From: Lophium mytilinum | Taxonomy: Eukaryota > Ascomycota > Dothideomycetes > Mytilinidiales > Mytilinidiaceae | Direction of reading: 5' to 3' | Assembly (NCBI GenBank): GCA_010093605.1 | Contig: MU004187.1 | Span: forward strand, 873,383-937,382 | Length of the DNA: 64,000 nucleotides | Shown: one piece after another, positions 10,550-23,452 of the stretch | How the letters are laid out: every line of letters begins with the position of its first letter | Numbering within the stretch: the stretch's first letter is position 1 | The notes under the pieces: model-generated | Databases searched by the model: none | What the model was told of the DNA's origin: nothing | The model's input: the letters and a program-made list of their open reading frames with translations, nothing else | Translations under genes and position numbers: made by a program

Positions 10550-13500
10550 AATATACCGGAATTAATTAAGTACTAACAACTTAATAACTAGTAATGCTGC
10601 ATGCTTTGCTGCGCTTAGGTTACTTAAGAGAACGTGTAACTGCGGGATTTTCTTTTCTATACTTACCTATATTGCCTCTCTTTTAGTAGTTAGCTTAGTG
10701 CATACATATAAAATATAGTGTAGCGTTTATCGTTCCTCTATATAGTAGAGCTAGCACTAGGGGGAATCTATAGAAGCGGCCTGGATAGATATTAGGTAAC
10801 CTGCTATACCGTAGATACCTATTAAAAGTTGCGCGATTGTTGCCTAGAGGGGTCTTAAAACTCCCTTTAGTTAGTCTAGATTATATTTACTAGGTACTAG
10901 AGTAATCTTCTTATATAGGCGGCCACGCCGGGTCTTATTCTATTTATTTATCTAGCGCTTAAGTGTAAAGTCTCTTATAAGTCGCTTAGGGTAGTTCTTT
11001 AACGGCCGGAGTCCCGGTAGTTTAAGTGCAAAAGTTGCAGTCTATTTTAATCCTTTAGGTAGCTATCTAATAGCCCTTTTAGCTGTGTTGTCCGCGTATT
11101 TATTACCTAGTATGCCTTTGTATCTAGGAATTTAGTATATCTAGATAGAGCCTATAACCTGCTTGTAGAGCTTGTAAATCTAGATAAGAAAGTACTATTC
11201 TTTCTTCGCTATGGCGTCTGCTAGAGCTTGCACGACGCCCTTATTATTAGTGTATATAACTATTAAGTGCCCCTAATTACTATTATCTTAGGCTAGAATG
11301 ATTTCTTCTAGCGCTATAATTAGGCCGAATGCCTCCGCTTTATACACGGAGTACTTTTCTAGCAGTCCTAGATAAGCTAATGTTCTTGTTGCCTTTTTAA
11401 TATTAACCGCTGCTAAGCCGGTTTTATTCTCCTATTCTAAGCCATCTGTATACTAGTAGCTAGAGAAGTTAGCGTAGTTCTTATTATGTGCTGCTATAGC
11501 CTCTTCTACTAAGTTTACTATAAAAGTTATAGGAAATAGCCCCTATGGGGCGTTAATAAAGGCTATCGCCGGGGCTATATTTAGCGCGCTTACTGTAAAT
11601 TATTACTCTAGCTGCTGCTTATAGAGAGATAGAGGGCTCTTATATCTTGCCTCTAGGTTTACTTATTTAATTAAATGGCGGTAGTGGGCCTTAGTGGCCA
11701 TATTAATAATTATTTGCGCTGCTACCTACTATAGTATCTGCTGCGCCGGGGAGAGGTGTGCTACTATGTTTAGTATATCGCCCGGTAAGTTTCTAAACAT
11801 GCCGGTGATAACTGCTGCTGCCTGTCTCTATAGTATTACTATTATTATAATCGCTTTATTTATGTCTAAGTCTATGCCTTTATACTAGACCAATATTCTA
11901 AAGGTAAAGTAGGGCAGTATAATTGCCTTATATGCGTGCTGGATAGATATAGTATCGGCGCCCTATATAGGCTTGCTAAGGCACTTAAGAAGGTTAATCT
12001 TATATATAGCTTTCTCCTTAATATGCGCGACGTGTGGTGCAAATATAAGTTGTAAGTTAAGAGTAACTTCTAAAATCTTAACTGTGTCTTCTGCTTTTAT
12101 AACTATGTTGCCGAAAGCTAGCAGTCTCTTATTATTGCCTATTTCTCTTATACCTGGCGGAATGCAGTGCACTATATAGAACTTCTCCGGCGTAAACCTA
12201 GCTCTATAGGCTTTACTCTATGCGAGGTACTAGAGTATAATCTATGCTAGCATTGCGCAGGTCTATTTAGTTATCTTGCCTATAGCGACTATATTAGTGT
12301 TGTCTATCTAGCTAACTATTATTAGCTTTTACCCTTGCTCGTCTTCCTCCTAGTTAAGCGTAATAAGTTCCGCGTTAAAGATAATAAATAGCACCGGCGA
12401 TAGTAGTAATTCTTGCGGTATGCTAATATAAATATTCTTAAGCTCTATTATTATGTCTAGCAGGCGCAGCTGTATGCGTTATTTAGTAAGAAAGCTATGC
12501 ACCTAGTTCCTCTATTGTCCTTCTAGCCCTATCCTTAATAGGTTGTGTAGTAGCTAGGGGTAGTAGATATAGTTAAACGCTTCTAATATATCTATTAATA
12601 GGATTATTACTACTTTCTTCTTATTCTACGCAGCGTATACCTCTTCTACGAGTTTATATAGCGCGTATTTGCATAACCTGCCTTTCCGTCCTCTAAAGTA
12701 AGTAATTAGAATGCTAGCTATTGTTTCTAGGTAGTATTGCATGCGTTCTACTATTACTGCTTCTAGCGTCTTACTAATAGTGCTAAGTAGCGCTATAGGC
12801 CGGTATAAGCTAACCTAGTTCTTTAGTTTTTCTAGTTTTAGTAGCGGGATTGTAATTAAGCTTTAGAAATATGTAGAGTAGTGTTCTAGTATTATGCTTG
12901 CGTTAAAGATTGCCTGCATCTAGCGTAGTAGCTTTAACTTTAGGTTATAGGCGCTAGTATTATTACTGCCTATGCCCGCCTTTAGGGCCTTGTAGACAAC
13001 TCTATCTATACCTGGCGAGCTATCTATTACTAATCTCTTTACTATTATTGTAATTTTGTGGAGAGTAATAAGCTCTATTCTTGCTAGTTTAGAGTAGTTC
13101 TATTACCCTAGGTCGGTGCCTCTTATAGGCCTTAGAAAGAACTTTTTACGTAGTAGGTTGGCCTTCTCTTTGCTGTCTTATACTTCCCTTATCTTAGTCT
13201 ATAGCGGGGCTTCTGCTATTATTAGCTCTACCGGTAGTGCAACATTAAATATTAGCATGCGCGGTTCTTATCTTTTTACCTCTAATTATCTCTTCTTCTA
13301 CTTTAGAACGCGCTAGAGTTTACTTATATCTTTAGCTTTAGTTATGTCTTTGCGGAAGTAGTCGCGCTTCTAGTTGCGCACTATCTTCCTCTATTCTTTC
13401 TTCTGCTTCCGGTATAGATAGGCTGCTAGTTCTAACCGGTCCTATCTATATTATTATCGCGTTGCTTATAGCTTTACCCGGGCGTCCTTTATATCCTTAG

Positions 13501-14450
13501 TAAAGCCTTTCTTTAAGTAGATTAGATGAATTTTACTTATAGGTGTCGCCTTGCGTGCTGCAGCCTTAACTGCGTTAACTAGAATGTTGGTAAATCTTTT
13601 AAGCGCTTCTACTGTGTCTAGTTTAGCCGGGTTAATATCCGGCAGTAAGTTATTAAGCGCTTTGCAGAGTTTATCTTTATCTATTTCCTTCTATTTTAGA
13701 CGCTTTTTAACTTCCCTCCTAGCGGGAGGTGGCACGCTAAGTTAGGTGCCTATTAGTATATAGTCGCCGCTATAGTTATATTTATCTGCCGGGGCGCAGA
13801 ACTATATATATGTTTCTAGCGTTATTAAGACTAAGATAAGGTTAATTGTTAATGGTCTGTTTGCCAGGTTATTAGGAAAGTGTGTAGATAGGTTCCTTTC
13901 TACGCATTATTATATATTATGCTTTTATATTAGCTGGGCTACTACTTGTCCCCTTATATCTATAGGTTGTTTAGTATTCTATGCTAGGTAGTGGGCATTA
14001 AAGTCCCCTACTATAATGTATTTAGCTGTTGGGTATATAAACTAGTAGCGCGTTATAGCTTTATTAAGCTCTATAATAGCTTCTATCTAGTTTATATTAC
14101 CTAGTATTTAATAGATATTTAAGAATAGTATCTTCTAGTTATTTTTAAGTGTAAGTAGAATCGTGTTCCTAAAGTTGCCTATATAGTAGTTCTACTATAC
14201 TTTACTATAAATCTTTTTATTTATATATAGCGCTGTTTAAGTTAAGAGGTTACCTATAAATAGGCACTAGAATTTGCTGTATTAACTTATTATAATTAAG
14301 TTCTTTTAAAAGGTATTAAGGAACAGGTTCTATATTGCTATAATATTAAATTTAGCAATTAATTTATCTAAGAAGAGGGATTAGGTATTCGCGTAAGTAT
14401 GCTGGATGTTCTATTATAGGATTTTTAGTCCGGCTTTAGTATCTATTATA
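10550..14450 (-). pseudogene. LINE ORF2 relic: endonuclease, reverse transcriptase, RNase H
   Basis: Minus-strand translations show the endonuclease start near 14,430-14,280 (IAIQNLFLN, cf. IAIQEPWRN), its VGDFNAHY motif near 14,010, and reverse transcriptase with RPIALLSTISKTLEAVIVERM-like text near 12,740-12,810. Next come GRKGRLCKYAL, KLVEEVYAA and a segment equivalent to the conserved palm near 12,590-12,660, and the LGVTL-type block (KILEVTLNLQLIFAPHV) near 12,070. RNase H follows near 11,250-11,360 (YKAEAFGLIIALEEI, IVYTNNKGVVQALA). The tail near 10,760-10,850 (QLLIGIYGIAGYL, then a DSP-C region) matches the QLRTGH...DSPxCxC end of Tad1 proteins. In-frame stops are frequent throughout, mostly TAG. 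Confidence 0.82.
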
Positions 14451-14559
14451 GGTATTAACCTGGTGTCGCCTTATTAAGTCTACTATAATATTACTGTTGC
14501 TATCCTCCTCTAAGGACCTGTTCTAGGAGGGGAATTAGTTGCCGTATAATTATAAGGGG

Positions 14560-16600
14560 GCAAGGCTATAGTCCTCTTCTTCGCCCGCGTTGCTATTAAC
14601 CGGTCGGGGGGTCCACGCGTTATTTATTGTCTCGGGCGGTTATTTGCCCGATAATAGCTCCTGTGTTAGGTTATTCTAAAGCTTTAATTGCTTTAGCGTT
14701 TTATTCTTCTTGCCGGAATCTGCGGCTAAGCTAGCGCGTTTCCTCTTTCTAGCCGTGCCTTCTAGCTGGGCCTATGCCGCCTTTGCCGTGGGTTTACGTT
14801 TCTATTTCCTACTCTTTTTCTTGTTAATAATGCTGGCTTATGGCGTTGCATTAGTAGAGCTTAACGCGTTCTAGCTAGAGGACTGCGTGTTTCCCTCTTA
14901 GTTAGTATTGTCTTTCCGGCCGGCTTATTTAGCCGCTATTGCTAGTTTACGTGCCTATGCTGTGACTTGTAGTCTTGCTTATACTACTTACTTCTTAGTA
15001 TCTCTTAACTTAAGTTCTATATTCCGGAGCTTTTATTAGTCTGGTGTCAGTTTGCTTAGCGGTATTTCTGGCCGTGTAAGGGGCGTTTTCTTCCGCCGCG
15101 TTAGCGTGGCAGCCTCTAGCGTTAGGGTTGCTATAATAGGGGTATCGCTACTAGATTTAATACTGCTCTATTCGCCTTACTTAGCTGGCATAGCCGAGTT
15201 AACTGCTGTTTGCGACGAGGGAATAATAGTAATCTCCGCGGTGTCTTCCCGGATCCTTAGTATCCGGGGCTGTGCTCCTGTATCTAATATTCCTGGTAAT
15301 ATTCCAAGTTCTAGTATTATAGCTTCCAGCGACGCGTGCTCCTTGTGTTATTGTAGTCTATTCTTTTTAGGCCGTGGCGCTTCTATCTATGTATTTTTAG
15401 GGTTAAGGGCGCCGCCTACATTTTATACATTTTAGTGCACCTAGCTGTTAGCTAAGAGTTAGGGATAGGGCACTGTATACCTGTAAGGGAGGCTCTATAG
15501 CCTCTCCTCTACCTCCTCCCTAGCCCGCTGGCGCATTTTGTACTTTGCGGAGTACGCTAGGTAAGGCTTACTATATAGCGGGCAGTGCGGAGGCAACTAT
15601 TAATTAGGGTAGTTGGTTATTAAGTGCGCCTCGGCGCAGTAAGCGCAGGACTGTAATGCGCGGCATTGGGTTTTAATATATCTATAGTGGTTGCATTTAA
15701 AGCATTATTAAAGCCTGCATCCGCTGTTATACTATATAGTATTAAGTAGTTTACTATTCTATAGTATATACTAATCTAGTACTATGTTTATATTCTTGGG
15801 ACTATTAAACTAGATAATAAGAGAGCTGTAACTTTTTAAATTAACTTAATTACTTATTAGCTAGCTAATGTAGAGAATTTAGGCCTTAGGCATTGCTATA
15901 GCATTATAGTGCTGCAGTTTTCTAATAGCCGCCGCTTTACTGATTGCGTCTATAGTAATGCTGTTAACTGGAAAGTTATATACAATAACGCCGTACGAGT
16001 CTTGTAATACGCTGCTCCCTGGCCCTAGTACCTATGTCTACTTATCCTACTTAAGGAGCTAGACTTGGTCCTTATTAGTATAAGGGTGGACGTTAAGGTC
16101 GCTAGAGAGTAGCAGGTGTACTGCCCGCGCTGTCTTTCTATAGGGCATAAGCGCGGCGTTAATAAGCACCTTAAGCTGTCCTCCTTTCTTGTCTGCCGCC
16201 CGCAAAGCATTAATAGACCCCAAGCCTTTAATCTTTACGCAGAGCGGCGGGGTGGGTTTTATTATTGTGGCAGCGCTGCCTATCGCGGTTAGGGTATCTT
16301 GTGCGGCGGCGGCGTTAACCTTAGTGGCTAGTACCTTAGACAGGTTGTTAATGTTGGCGGCGGTTAGTCTAGCTGGTTGCTGGTTATAGGTCTTCTATTG
16401 GGACTAGTTTATTATTATCTTTATTATGAATTTAACGTTGTGGATGAGTTAGGCGCTGGTTTAATTGTGGGCTTTAATCTTGCGGGCGGCGGCGGCGGCT
16501 TTAACTATAAGTGCTAGATAGGACTTGAGTATAGTGCGGACGGCGTTTTCTTCTACGCTCTTGACGGTCTTATATGTTTCCAGCGCGCGGAGGCAGGCTT
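14560..16600 (-). pseudogene. LINE ORF1 relic, gag-like with zinc knuckles
   Basis: Near 15,610-15,700 on the minus strand the frame reads CFKCNHYRYIKTQC followed by CAYCAEAH, that is CX2CX4HX4C-type zinc knuckles typical of Tad1 ORF1, which binds the element's RNA. Upstream (16.0-16.6 kb) lies an alanine-rich helical region that fits the coiled-coil part of ORF1. Downstream, 14.6-15.4 kb, is basic and low-complexity. Many in-frame stops are present. The 127-codon plus-strand open frame at 15,052-15,435 is an antisense shadow. Confidence 0.7.
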
Positions 16601-17106
16601 CTTATGCTGTTTGGGCGTGGTCTTGCAATAGGGTGTGGTGGGTAACGGGCGTAAAATCCGCTGCCTTTTTTAATAATATTATGAATAACGTCTAAAACGC
16701 GTCCAGAGAACTTTGTTTGAGCGATGATTCTGATTAGTATGTTAAGGCGAGTTGATTGCGACCAATATTTGTGTCTATTGTGTTGTGGATTCCAATCGTT
16801 GGGGTTGCTGGGTGTGTGGTGTTTTCGACCCTCTCCGCCGCGCTCAATTCCTCCACCACCACCGCCCCTCAAGCAACCTTGGAACACCACCCTCGCCGCT
16901 CTCACACCTCCACAGCCTCGTTCACGGCACTGCCAGTCCTCGGACACTCCACTCGTTTCAAACCCGTTCCGCTCCTTGAATTAATAGTGGCGCCCCGAAA
17001 CCGACGCGATAGTCGCGCTGTGCCGCACTTGAATCCGCAGAGCACCTCATCAGACATCGAACTGCCCAACAGTAATGCAGTAACCACACCATCACGACCG
17101 CCCCTC

Positions 17107-19319
17107 ATGAAGCGCTTCTCCATCCCCGACCCGCGCCAGCTGCTGAGCGTGCGGACGCGCTTCTCCTACGAAAAGCTGCCCGGCGGAGACAGCCAGAGCA
17201 ACTCGCCGCTCTTCTCCTCTCTCCCGACCAAATGGCGACAGGATCCTCGCCAGTGGCGCTTTGGCTGGCCTCGCATGACCCTCACGCGCATTGTCGGGCT
17301 CCTCATTGTGTTGGTGATGGTGGCCACTTCGACTGGTGTTGGTCTCTACAAGAGACATCTACGCCATGAAGAGGAGAGGAGGAGAGGACAGCGCACACCA
17401 TACCATTGGGAGGCTTTCCCTCGGTAAGTTTTGTGTGCCTCGAGAAACATTAGAGACCTGCTTGCTAACTGTCGGGCAGACTCAATGGCTACTACAGCGG
17501 CATCTACAACCTCGTCCCAGCCTCCGACTGGGTCTCCGAACAGGCCGTCGTGAAAAATGCTACAGCCCACAAAGTTGCGGCACCAAAGTACACCCCGCCT
17601 GTCGTCAAAGAGCCTCCGATGGACCCCGAGATCTTCAATCCCTACCCCGATTACAAATCTTTCAAGTACCTTGAGACGCATAACCCCGTGCAGCCGTGCT
17701 ACTTGGACGAGGAGACCAAGGTTGAGATTCCCGATGTCTACGTCTACCCGGGAATACCCCAGAACATGACAGACCCTTCCTTTGGATCCTATAAAGAGCT
17801 CGGACTGAACAGCAAGGTCTGCTATGATCGATTCTCCCGATACGCAACCTACGGTTACGGCTTCTCGAAGGAGGAGGGTGGACTCGGCATGTCTGGCAAG
17901 TCCGAGGCTGTAGGCGCTGACAAGATCTGGCATCTGGAGAAGAAGGTGGATTACAGGAAGATCAAGTGGGCTACGGCGCAGCGAAAGTGTTATGAAAAGA
18001 ACAAGATCCGATTCGACAAGACCGCTGTCAATGCGGAGGGTCAAAAGCCTGATCAGAGTAAGAAGACGCTTCCCCGACACGCCTACATTCTGCGGACGTG
18101 GACTGGCTACAAGTGGTCAGACTATCAAATGCTGGCTCTGCGTGCCATGATTAGCGAGCTTAGTCTCAAATCTGGCGGCGAGTACGACATTCACTTCCTC
18201 GTGCATGTCAAGGACGACAGCATACCAATCTGGGCGTCCGACGAGGTATACCAGAAAACATTGCAGGACAATGTGCCTGAAGAATTCTGGGGCATGGCAA
18301 CGCTGTGGTCTGAGCAGCAGATGAAGATGTTCTATCCAGAGCCATTCCCAGACAATGTTTTCAACCACGCCAAAGCTCCAATCCACTCCGTCTATCGAAG
18401 CGCTCATTTCGCACTCCAGTGGTTCTCTCAATTCCGCCCCGAGTACGACTTCTACTGGAACTGGGAAATGGATCTCCGATACACTGGTCACTACTACGAG
18501 TTCCACAACCAAATCGGCGAATGGGCCAAGCAACAACCTCGTAAGGGAATCTGGGAGCGTAGTTCTCGCTACTACATTCCGGAGCTCCATGGGTCTTGGC
18601 ACAATTTTACTGAGCTGGTCGAAGAAGAAACCTTCCAGGGCGACGAAAAGCCTGTCTGGGGTCCACCAGAGTTCGAAAACCGGGGGATGATTGCGCCGCC
18701 CGAGGACAGCAAACCCCCCAGGTCCTACCTCCAGGACAAGTACGAATGGGGTGTTGGCGAGGATGCCGATCTGATCACCTTCAATCCCATCTTCGACCCT
18801 GCCAAGACGAACTGGGTTTTCCGAGAGGACGTCACAGGTTACGATCTCAAGATGCCAATTCCTCCCCGGCGGTGTGCAATCATTACTGTATCGCGTCTTT
18901 CCAAGCGTCTTCTTGATATTATGCACAAAGAGACATACCACATGCGACACCACATGTTCCCTGAAATGTGGCCTCCGAGTGTCGCTTTCCACCACGGCCT
19001 CAAAGCTGTTTACGCACCGCATGCTATACATTTCGACCGCAATTGGCCACTGGAAACCCTCGACAAGACCTTCAACTACCCGCCTGTACCCGAAGAGAGT
19101 GTATTTGGCTGGGGAGAACACAACCAGCTTGGCAGCAGCTTCTACTACAACTCGGGATTCTCTTCTGCCCTATGGAGACGCTGGCTAGGCTCGAAAGAGA
19201 ACCAAGAGGGCGGTAATGCGGAAGAGATAGCCGATTCTGGACGCATGTGTCTTCGCCCGATCCTCTTCCATCCCATCAAGAAAGAGTTCGGCACTGAGGC
19301 TGACCAAGGACCGCCATGA
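17107..19319 (+). CDS. DUF3405 family type II membrane protein, putative glycosyltransferase
   Basis: CDS join(17107..17423, 17480..19319), 718 residues; a 56-bp intron with GTAAGT donor, CTAAC branch site and CAG acceptor joins AFPR to LNGYYSGIYNLV. The N-terminal ~58 cytosolic residues precede one membrane anchor (IVGLLIVLVMVATSTGVGLY), then a large lumenal domain. That domain carries family blocks: a NWEMDLRYTGHYYEF segment, GVGEDADLITFNPIFDP, RCAIITVSRLSKRLLDIMH and GWGEHNQLGSSFYYNSGF. Acidic motifs and topology suggest a Golgi glycosyltransferase-like fold; that is inference, since the family's reaction is not established. The ATG at 17107 is preferred because the upstream open frame (to 16756) is low-complexity, starts near the LINE edge and would put a second hydrophobic stretch first. 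Confidence 0.9.
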
Positions 19320-21039
19320 ACGCACGACTTTCATATTCCCCCTCTACGCCAAATGTCTCTGGCTGCATACCTCCTGCATGAGCATTTTCTTGACCGCACT
19401 CTAGCGTGCATAGACTTTTCTGTCCATAATTCTCCGTACAGCATGTTTTATCCCGGCGACTCAGCGCATCTTGTGTCGGCGCTTCTCATGGCACCTTCAC
19501 TCATTGGGTGGCGTTTGCAAGGAGTTGCATCATATTTCCCAATGGCTGTGTTCACAGGACTGGTCCAACTCTTTTCCTGGCATCTTGTTGATTTCATCCA
19601 CTGTCAATGAACTTTCATACCGCGCGACTAGGCAGGGGGCAAGTGTCAATATACTCCTGCTAGGCAATGTACATGCGCAGTCGTGCAAAAGCGCTATACG
19701 ACGCGACGTACAAACAACCTAATTGTCGACTTTGTGGTGGCATTATCTCGTCACCAACACTGCGACGCGTTTACCCCTAATATCCTACCGGAGGTCGTTC
19801 CACCATGATGCTTTCTTCTGCAAGCTATCCCGGACTCGGAACATCAGTATCCTAGGTGCTTGAAGGAGGACTCATTGGTGGAGCTTTTTGGTTTTGGTCT
19901 CTGTTGGCTTTTGTTCAATTCCCTTTTCATTGATCGCGCTCGCGCCTCGGCCGGTGAAACGACATGATGGGGCTCAAGGCGTGTGACATGTGCATACTGG
20001 TGCTAGGTCGGGCTGGGATGAAGGGAATGAGTACTATAGATCGAGCTGATGGAATGTCAGCACTGTTGATACAAGGTCGTTGACCATCCGTGTGAGGTGA
20101 TTGTGATGTGATTACTTGCTGATACATAGGATGTTCAACCCCCACTGCAACGCAACATCAGACAACGGCAAAACGTTCTGCCATTGTGAGTCCCCTTTTC
20201 CACTGATAGCAGGGACTACCTATCCTCGAGATGAGTTACAAGAAGCTTTCCGGAACACGACGGAAGCGCACGACTCATTGCTGCCAGAGGTTGTATGCGG
20301 GATTTACTCTATCCACGACCGGGCAGTGCTGTTATCTACTGCCAACACACTCGGCAGCCTTGGTCTTACGCTCAAACGTCATCTCAGGGCGGATGCAACG
20401 ACTTCATGATATCCCGAAACCACGAGTCGGCCTTGGTTCGGTGTTTCAATTTAGCGGCGAGCGGCTCGCACTCTGCCCTGAGCACGGGGCGACCTATCTC
20501 GAGTCTGGCAACCCGCCTGAAGATCTACTCTGCGCATCAGCGTTCCAGAAGAAAACTTGCCCCGCAGTGAACCTTGGGGAAATAGTCGGCGAGGCTGGCC
20601 CTCCGCAGCTTTGAGGAAAGTTTCCCGTTCCCCCCATCCCCCCACATTCCACTCCACTCTACTCCCTCGTGATTCTGGGGTAGTGCGGGAAATATGCCAC
20701 GACGTCAGCGGCACTGCGGCGTTGCGGCTCACGGCAGAGGCGCACTGCTATCCGGGACCCTGATTATAATCTCCTGTCTTACTCGCTAGAGGTGTAGCGT
20801 TTGTATATCCCACGGTGACCTTAGTATAATAGGGTCGAATTCCCCCGTTGCTGCTCTTCATTCGGTCATTGAAATCGAACCTCTTTCTCTTCTTGAATAT
20901 ACATCGAAGGTGGATCCTTCTTGGCGAGCATCTTACTCAGCACCTTCTGAATATCTCTGCTTTTCTTCGTCCATCGATACCCAGCTTTATAGTCATATAT
21001 TCGTTGCACCATCTCTACCTCTCCCATTCAGCTCCCAAC
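19320..21039. other. Long intergenic stretch, no recognised gene
   Basis: 1.7 kb between the DUF3405 gene and the sugar transporter. Short open frames (up to 127 codons, 20.1-20.6 kb) overlap in several frames and match nothing I know. The last ~200 bp are pyrimidine-rich and probably form the transporter's promoter and leader. No repeats or RNA genes were found. Confidence 0.45.
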
Positions 21040-22765
21040 ATGGAGAAACCACCCCCAGGCGAGGCTGGCAAAGCCATCGATGGCCAAAATGATCGCCCCT
21101 CCGCAGTATTCCAGGAAAGCCTCGAACCCATCCCCACCGCCGACCTCCCAACTCGCCTAGCCGAAGAGGTCTCGTACGGGCCTGGTGGCATGCGAGGCAT
21201 CCTGTCCTCTCCCTACGTCTTCGGCGCCGCCTTCTTGGCCTCTCTCGGTGGCTTCTCCTTTGGCTACGACCAGGGCGTCATCTCCATCATCAACGTGATG
21301 CCACAGTTCCACGCCCAGTTCCCTGAAACTGCCGACGGTGGCTTCTACACGGGCTTCATGACGGCCATGCTGGAGTTCGGTGCCTTTATCGGCTGCTTCT
21401 TCATGCCATGGTTGGCGGATCGTGTGAGTAGGAAGTGGGCGTTGAGCATAGTCGTTGTGATATTCAACATCGGCGGTGTGATCCAAACATCTGCACCCAA
21501 CTACGCTGCTCTTGTCATCGGACGAACAATCGGCGGGATAGGCGTTGGAACAATGGCGATGGTACATTTCCCTCCTCCCCCTTTACCCCAACTTCAACAA
21601 GACAAAAGTCACTAACACTCCCCAGGGCGCCCCTCTCTACATCTCCGAAATCGCGCCCCCCCAACTCCGCGGCGCCCTCCTCGTCCTCGAATCCATCTCC
21701 ATCGTCACCGGCGTCGTCATCGCCTACTGGATCACCTACGCGACCAAAGACCTCTCGGGCGAAATCGCCTTCCGCCTCCCCTTCGGCCTGCAAATGGTCT
21801 CAGCCACCCTCCTCGGCATCGCCATCCACATCTTCCCCTACTCCCCCCGCTGGCTCGCCATGGCCAACCGCTCGCCCGAAACCCTCACCTCGCTCTCGCA
21901 ACTCCGCCGCCTGCCCGCCACCGACTCCCGCGTGCAAACCGAATACGAAGGCATCCTCGCCGAAGTCTCCTTCCAAACCCTCATCCTCGCGCGCAACCAC
22001 CCGGGCGAATCCGGCTTCCGCCTCGAACTCTCCACCTGGCTGGACCTGTTCGCGCGCAAGAACTGGCGCCGCACCGCCGTCGGCGTCGGCGTCGCCTTCT
22101 TCCAGCAATTCTCGGGCATCAACGGCTTCATCTACTACGCGCCCATCCTGTTCCGCTCGCTCGGCCAGTCCGACGCCCAGTCCCTCGTGCTCTCCGGCGT
22201 GCTCAACATCGCGCAGCTCGTCGCTGTGCTCGTCTGCTTCGTCGTCATCGATAAAGTCGGCCGCCGGCCACTGGCGCTCTACGGCGCGATTGGCATGGCG
22301 GTGCCCTATATCATCATGGCGATTCTCGTCGGGTTGTACGATAAAGATTGGCCCGGGCACGTCGCGGCGGGCTGGGCGACGACCGCGATGGCGTTCGTTT
22401 ATATTTTAATATATGGAGTGAGTTATAGTCCGTTGGCGTGGGCGCTGCCGGCGGAGGTGTTTCCGAATGCGTTGAGGGCCAAGGGGGTGGCGTTGAGTAC
22501 GGCGACGGTGTGGTTGAGTAATTTTGTGGTTGGCGTGATGGTGCCGCCGATGATTCAGAATGCGGGGTTTGGGACGTATGTGTTTTTTGCGGTGTTTTGT
22601 GTGTTGGCGGCGGTTTGGGCGTGGTTTTTGGTGCCCGAGACCATGGGGAGGACGTTGGAGCAGATGGATGAGGTGTTTGGGGATGGGGCGGCGGAGGAGG
22701 AGAAGGAGGTGCTTAGGGAGGCGGCGGCGAGGGTTAGGGTTAGCAGGCCAGTTGTGGAGGTTTGA
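21040..22765 (+). CDS. MFS sugar transporter (hexose/quinate type)
   Basis: Twelve-helix plasma-membrane sugar:proton symporter of the major facilitator superfamily. CDS join(21040..21561, 21626..22765), 553 residues; a 64-bp intron (GTACAT donor, CTAAC branch, CAG acceptor) joins GVGTMAM to GAPLYISEIAPPQLRG. Family signatures: GGFSFGYDQGVIS in helix 1, ADRVSRKWAL after helix 2, GRTIGGIGVG, FFQQFSGINGFIYYAPILF, DKVGRRPLALYG, and the C-terminal PETMGRTLEQMDEVFG. The ATG at 21040 follows a CT-rich leader; the open frame extends further upstream without support. The second exon is strongly GC-rich at third positions in its 5' half but shifts to G/T-ending codons after about 22,400, a compositional switch inside one exon. 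The substrate cannot be told from sequence. Confidence 0.93.
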
Positions 22766-23452
22766 GTCTGGGGGTAGATAGGGGGTGAGATTAGGGGAAA
22801 ATTAGATGAGTTTGTGGAAGTAGAGGAGTGGGTGTGATGTGTGCGGCAAGCGATTTTGTGAGGGCATTGGAAGGGAGTTGTTGGGAGTTTGATGGAGATT
22901 GGTCTTATCATTGCTTCTTCTCGGATCTTCATATCCCCGATTTCTTTATTTACAGATACCTCTCTTTTATCAGGCGATAGAACGTCATTTCGTAGTTCAA
23001 CCATCCACCATTCTCCTTGGCCGAAGATTCTAAAACACTACAATAGCACAGCCAGACCTCCGCAAAGAAAACAAACATTTTAAACTTTATCAAAGTTACA
23101 GACAACTATACACTCTATCGCTCCCACATATCATCATAAAATTTGAAATACCTTCTCAAAAGATAAAATCAGTAGCGACCACAACAATCTCGCTAGCGCA
23201 TCCCCCCGATGCTCCTGATTGGCCGAGCGTATAAAGAATGCAACGACTCATGCAGGGCGTCCCACCTCAAGCCCTATCCAAATCGCAAATCTCAAATTCC
23301 AAGTCCACCCAGCGCGCCTCGCGGAATTTGCTGGGGTGAGGGGAAAGGGGAAATGTGTCTCCTCATCCCATTAAACCTTGCCATCTTCCCCTCACGCCCC
23401 AACTCTTTTCCCATCGTAAATTCGCATCACCATCTCCGCCTCGATTGAATCA
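22766..23452. promoter_or_regulatory. Intergenic, with TATA and inverted CCAAT before the small ORF
   Basis: The 3' region of the transporter and the promoter of the small membrane ORF. An ATTGG (inverted CCAAT) at 23218-23222 lies just before a TATAAAG box at 23230-23236, about 215 bp upstream of the ATG at 23453. The leader is CT-rich. No other gene. Confidence 0.5.

Larger units (their letters stand above)
10300..16690 (-). mobile_element. Tad1-like non-LTR retrotransposon (LINE), RIP-degraded, near full length
   Basis: On the minus strand, from right to left, the order is gag-like ORF1 with CCHC zinc knuckles, an apurinic-type endonuclease, reverse transcriptase, RNase H and a short C-terminal domain. 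This is the architecture of the fungal Tad1 clade. Both ORFs are interrupted by many TAG/TAA stops of the kind RIP makes from CAG/CAA, so the copy is dead. The ends are approximate: right edge where host sequence resumes near 16,690, left edge somewhere between 10.0 and 10.5 kb. No target-site duplication could be fixed by eye. Confidence 0.85.

Noticed and set aside
15052-15435. 127-codon plus-strand open frame
   Set aside because: It lies antisense to the LINE gag-like ORF1 relic and has the composition of a RIP-altered shadow.
16756-17106. N-terminal extension of the DUF3405 protein to an upstream ATG
   Set aside because: The extension is low-complexity, lies against the LINE edge and would place an extra hydrophobic segment before the normal signal anchor.
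20116-20614. Overlapping plus-strand open frames of 97 and 127 codons
   Set aside because: The frames compete with one another, none begins with a convincing context, and no family or domain is visible.
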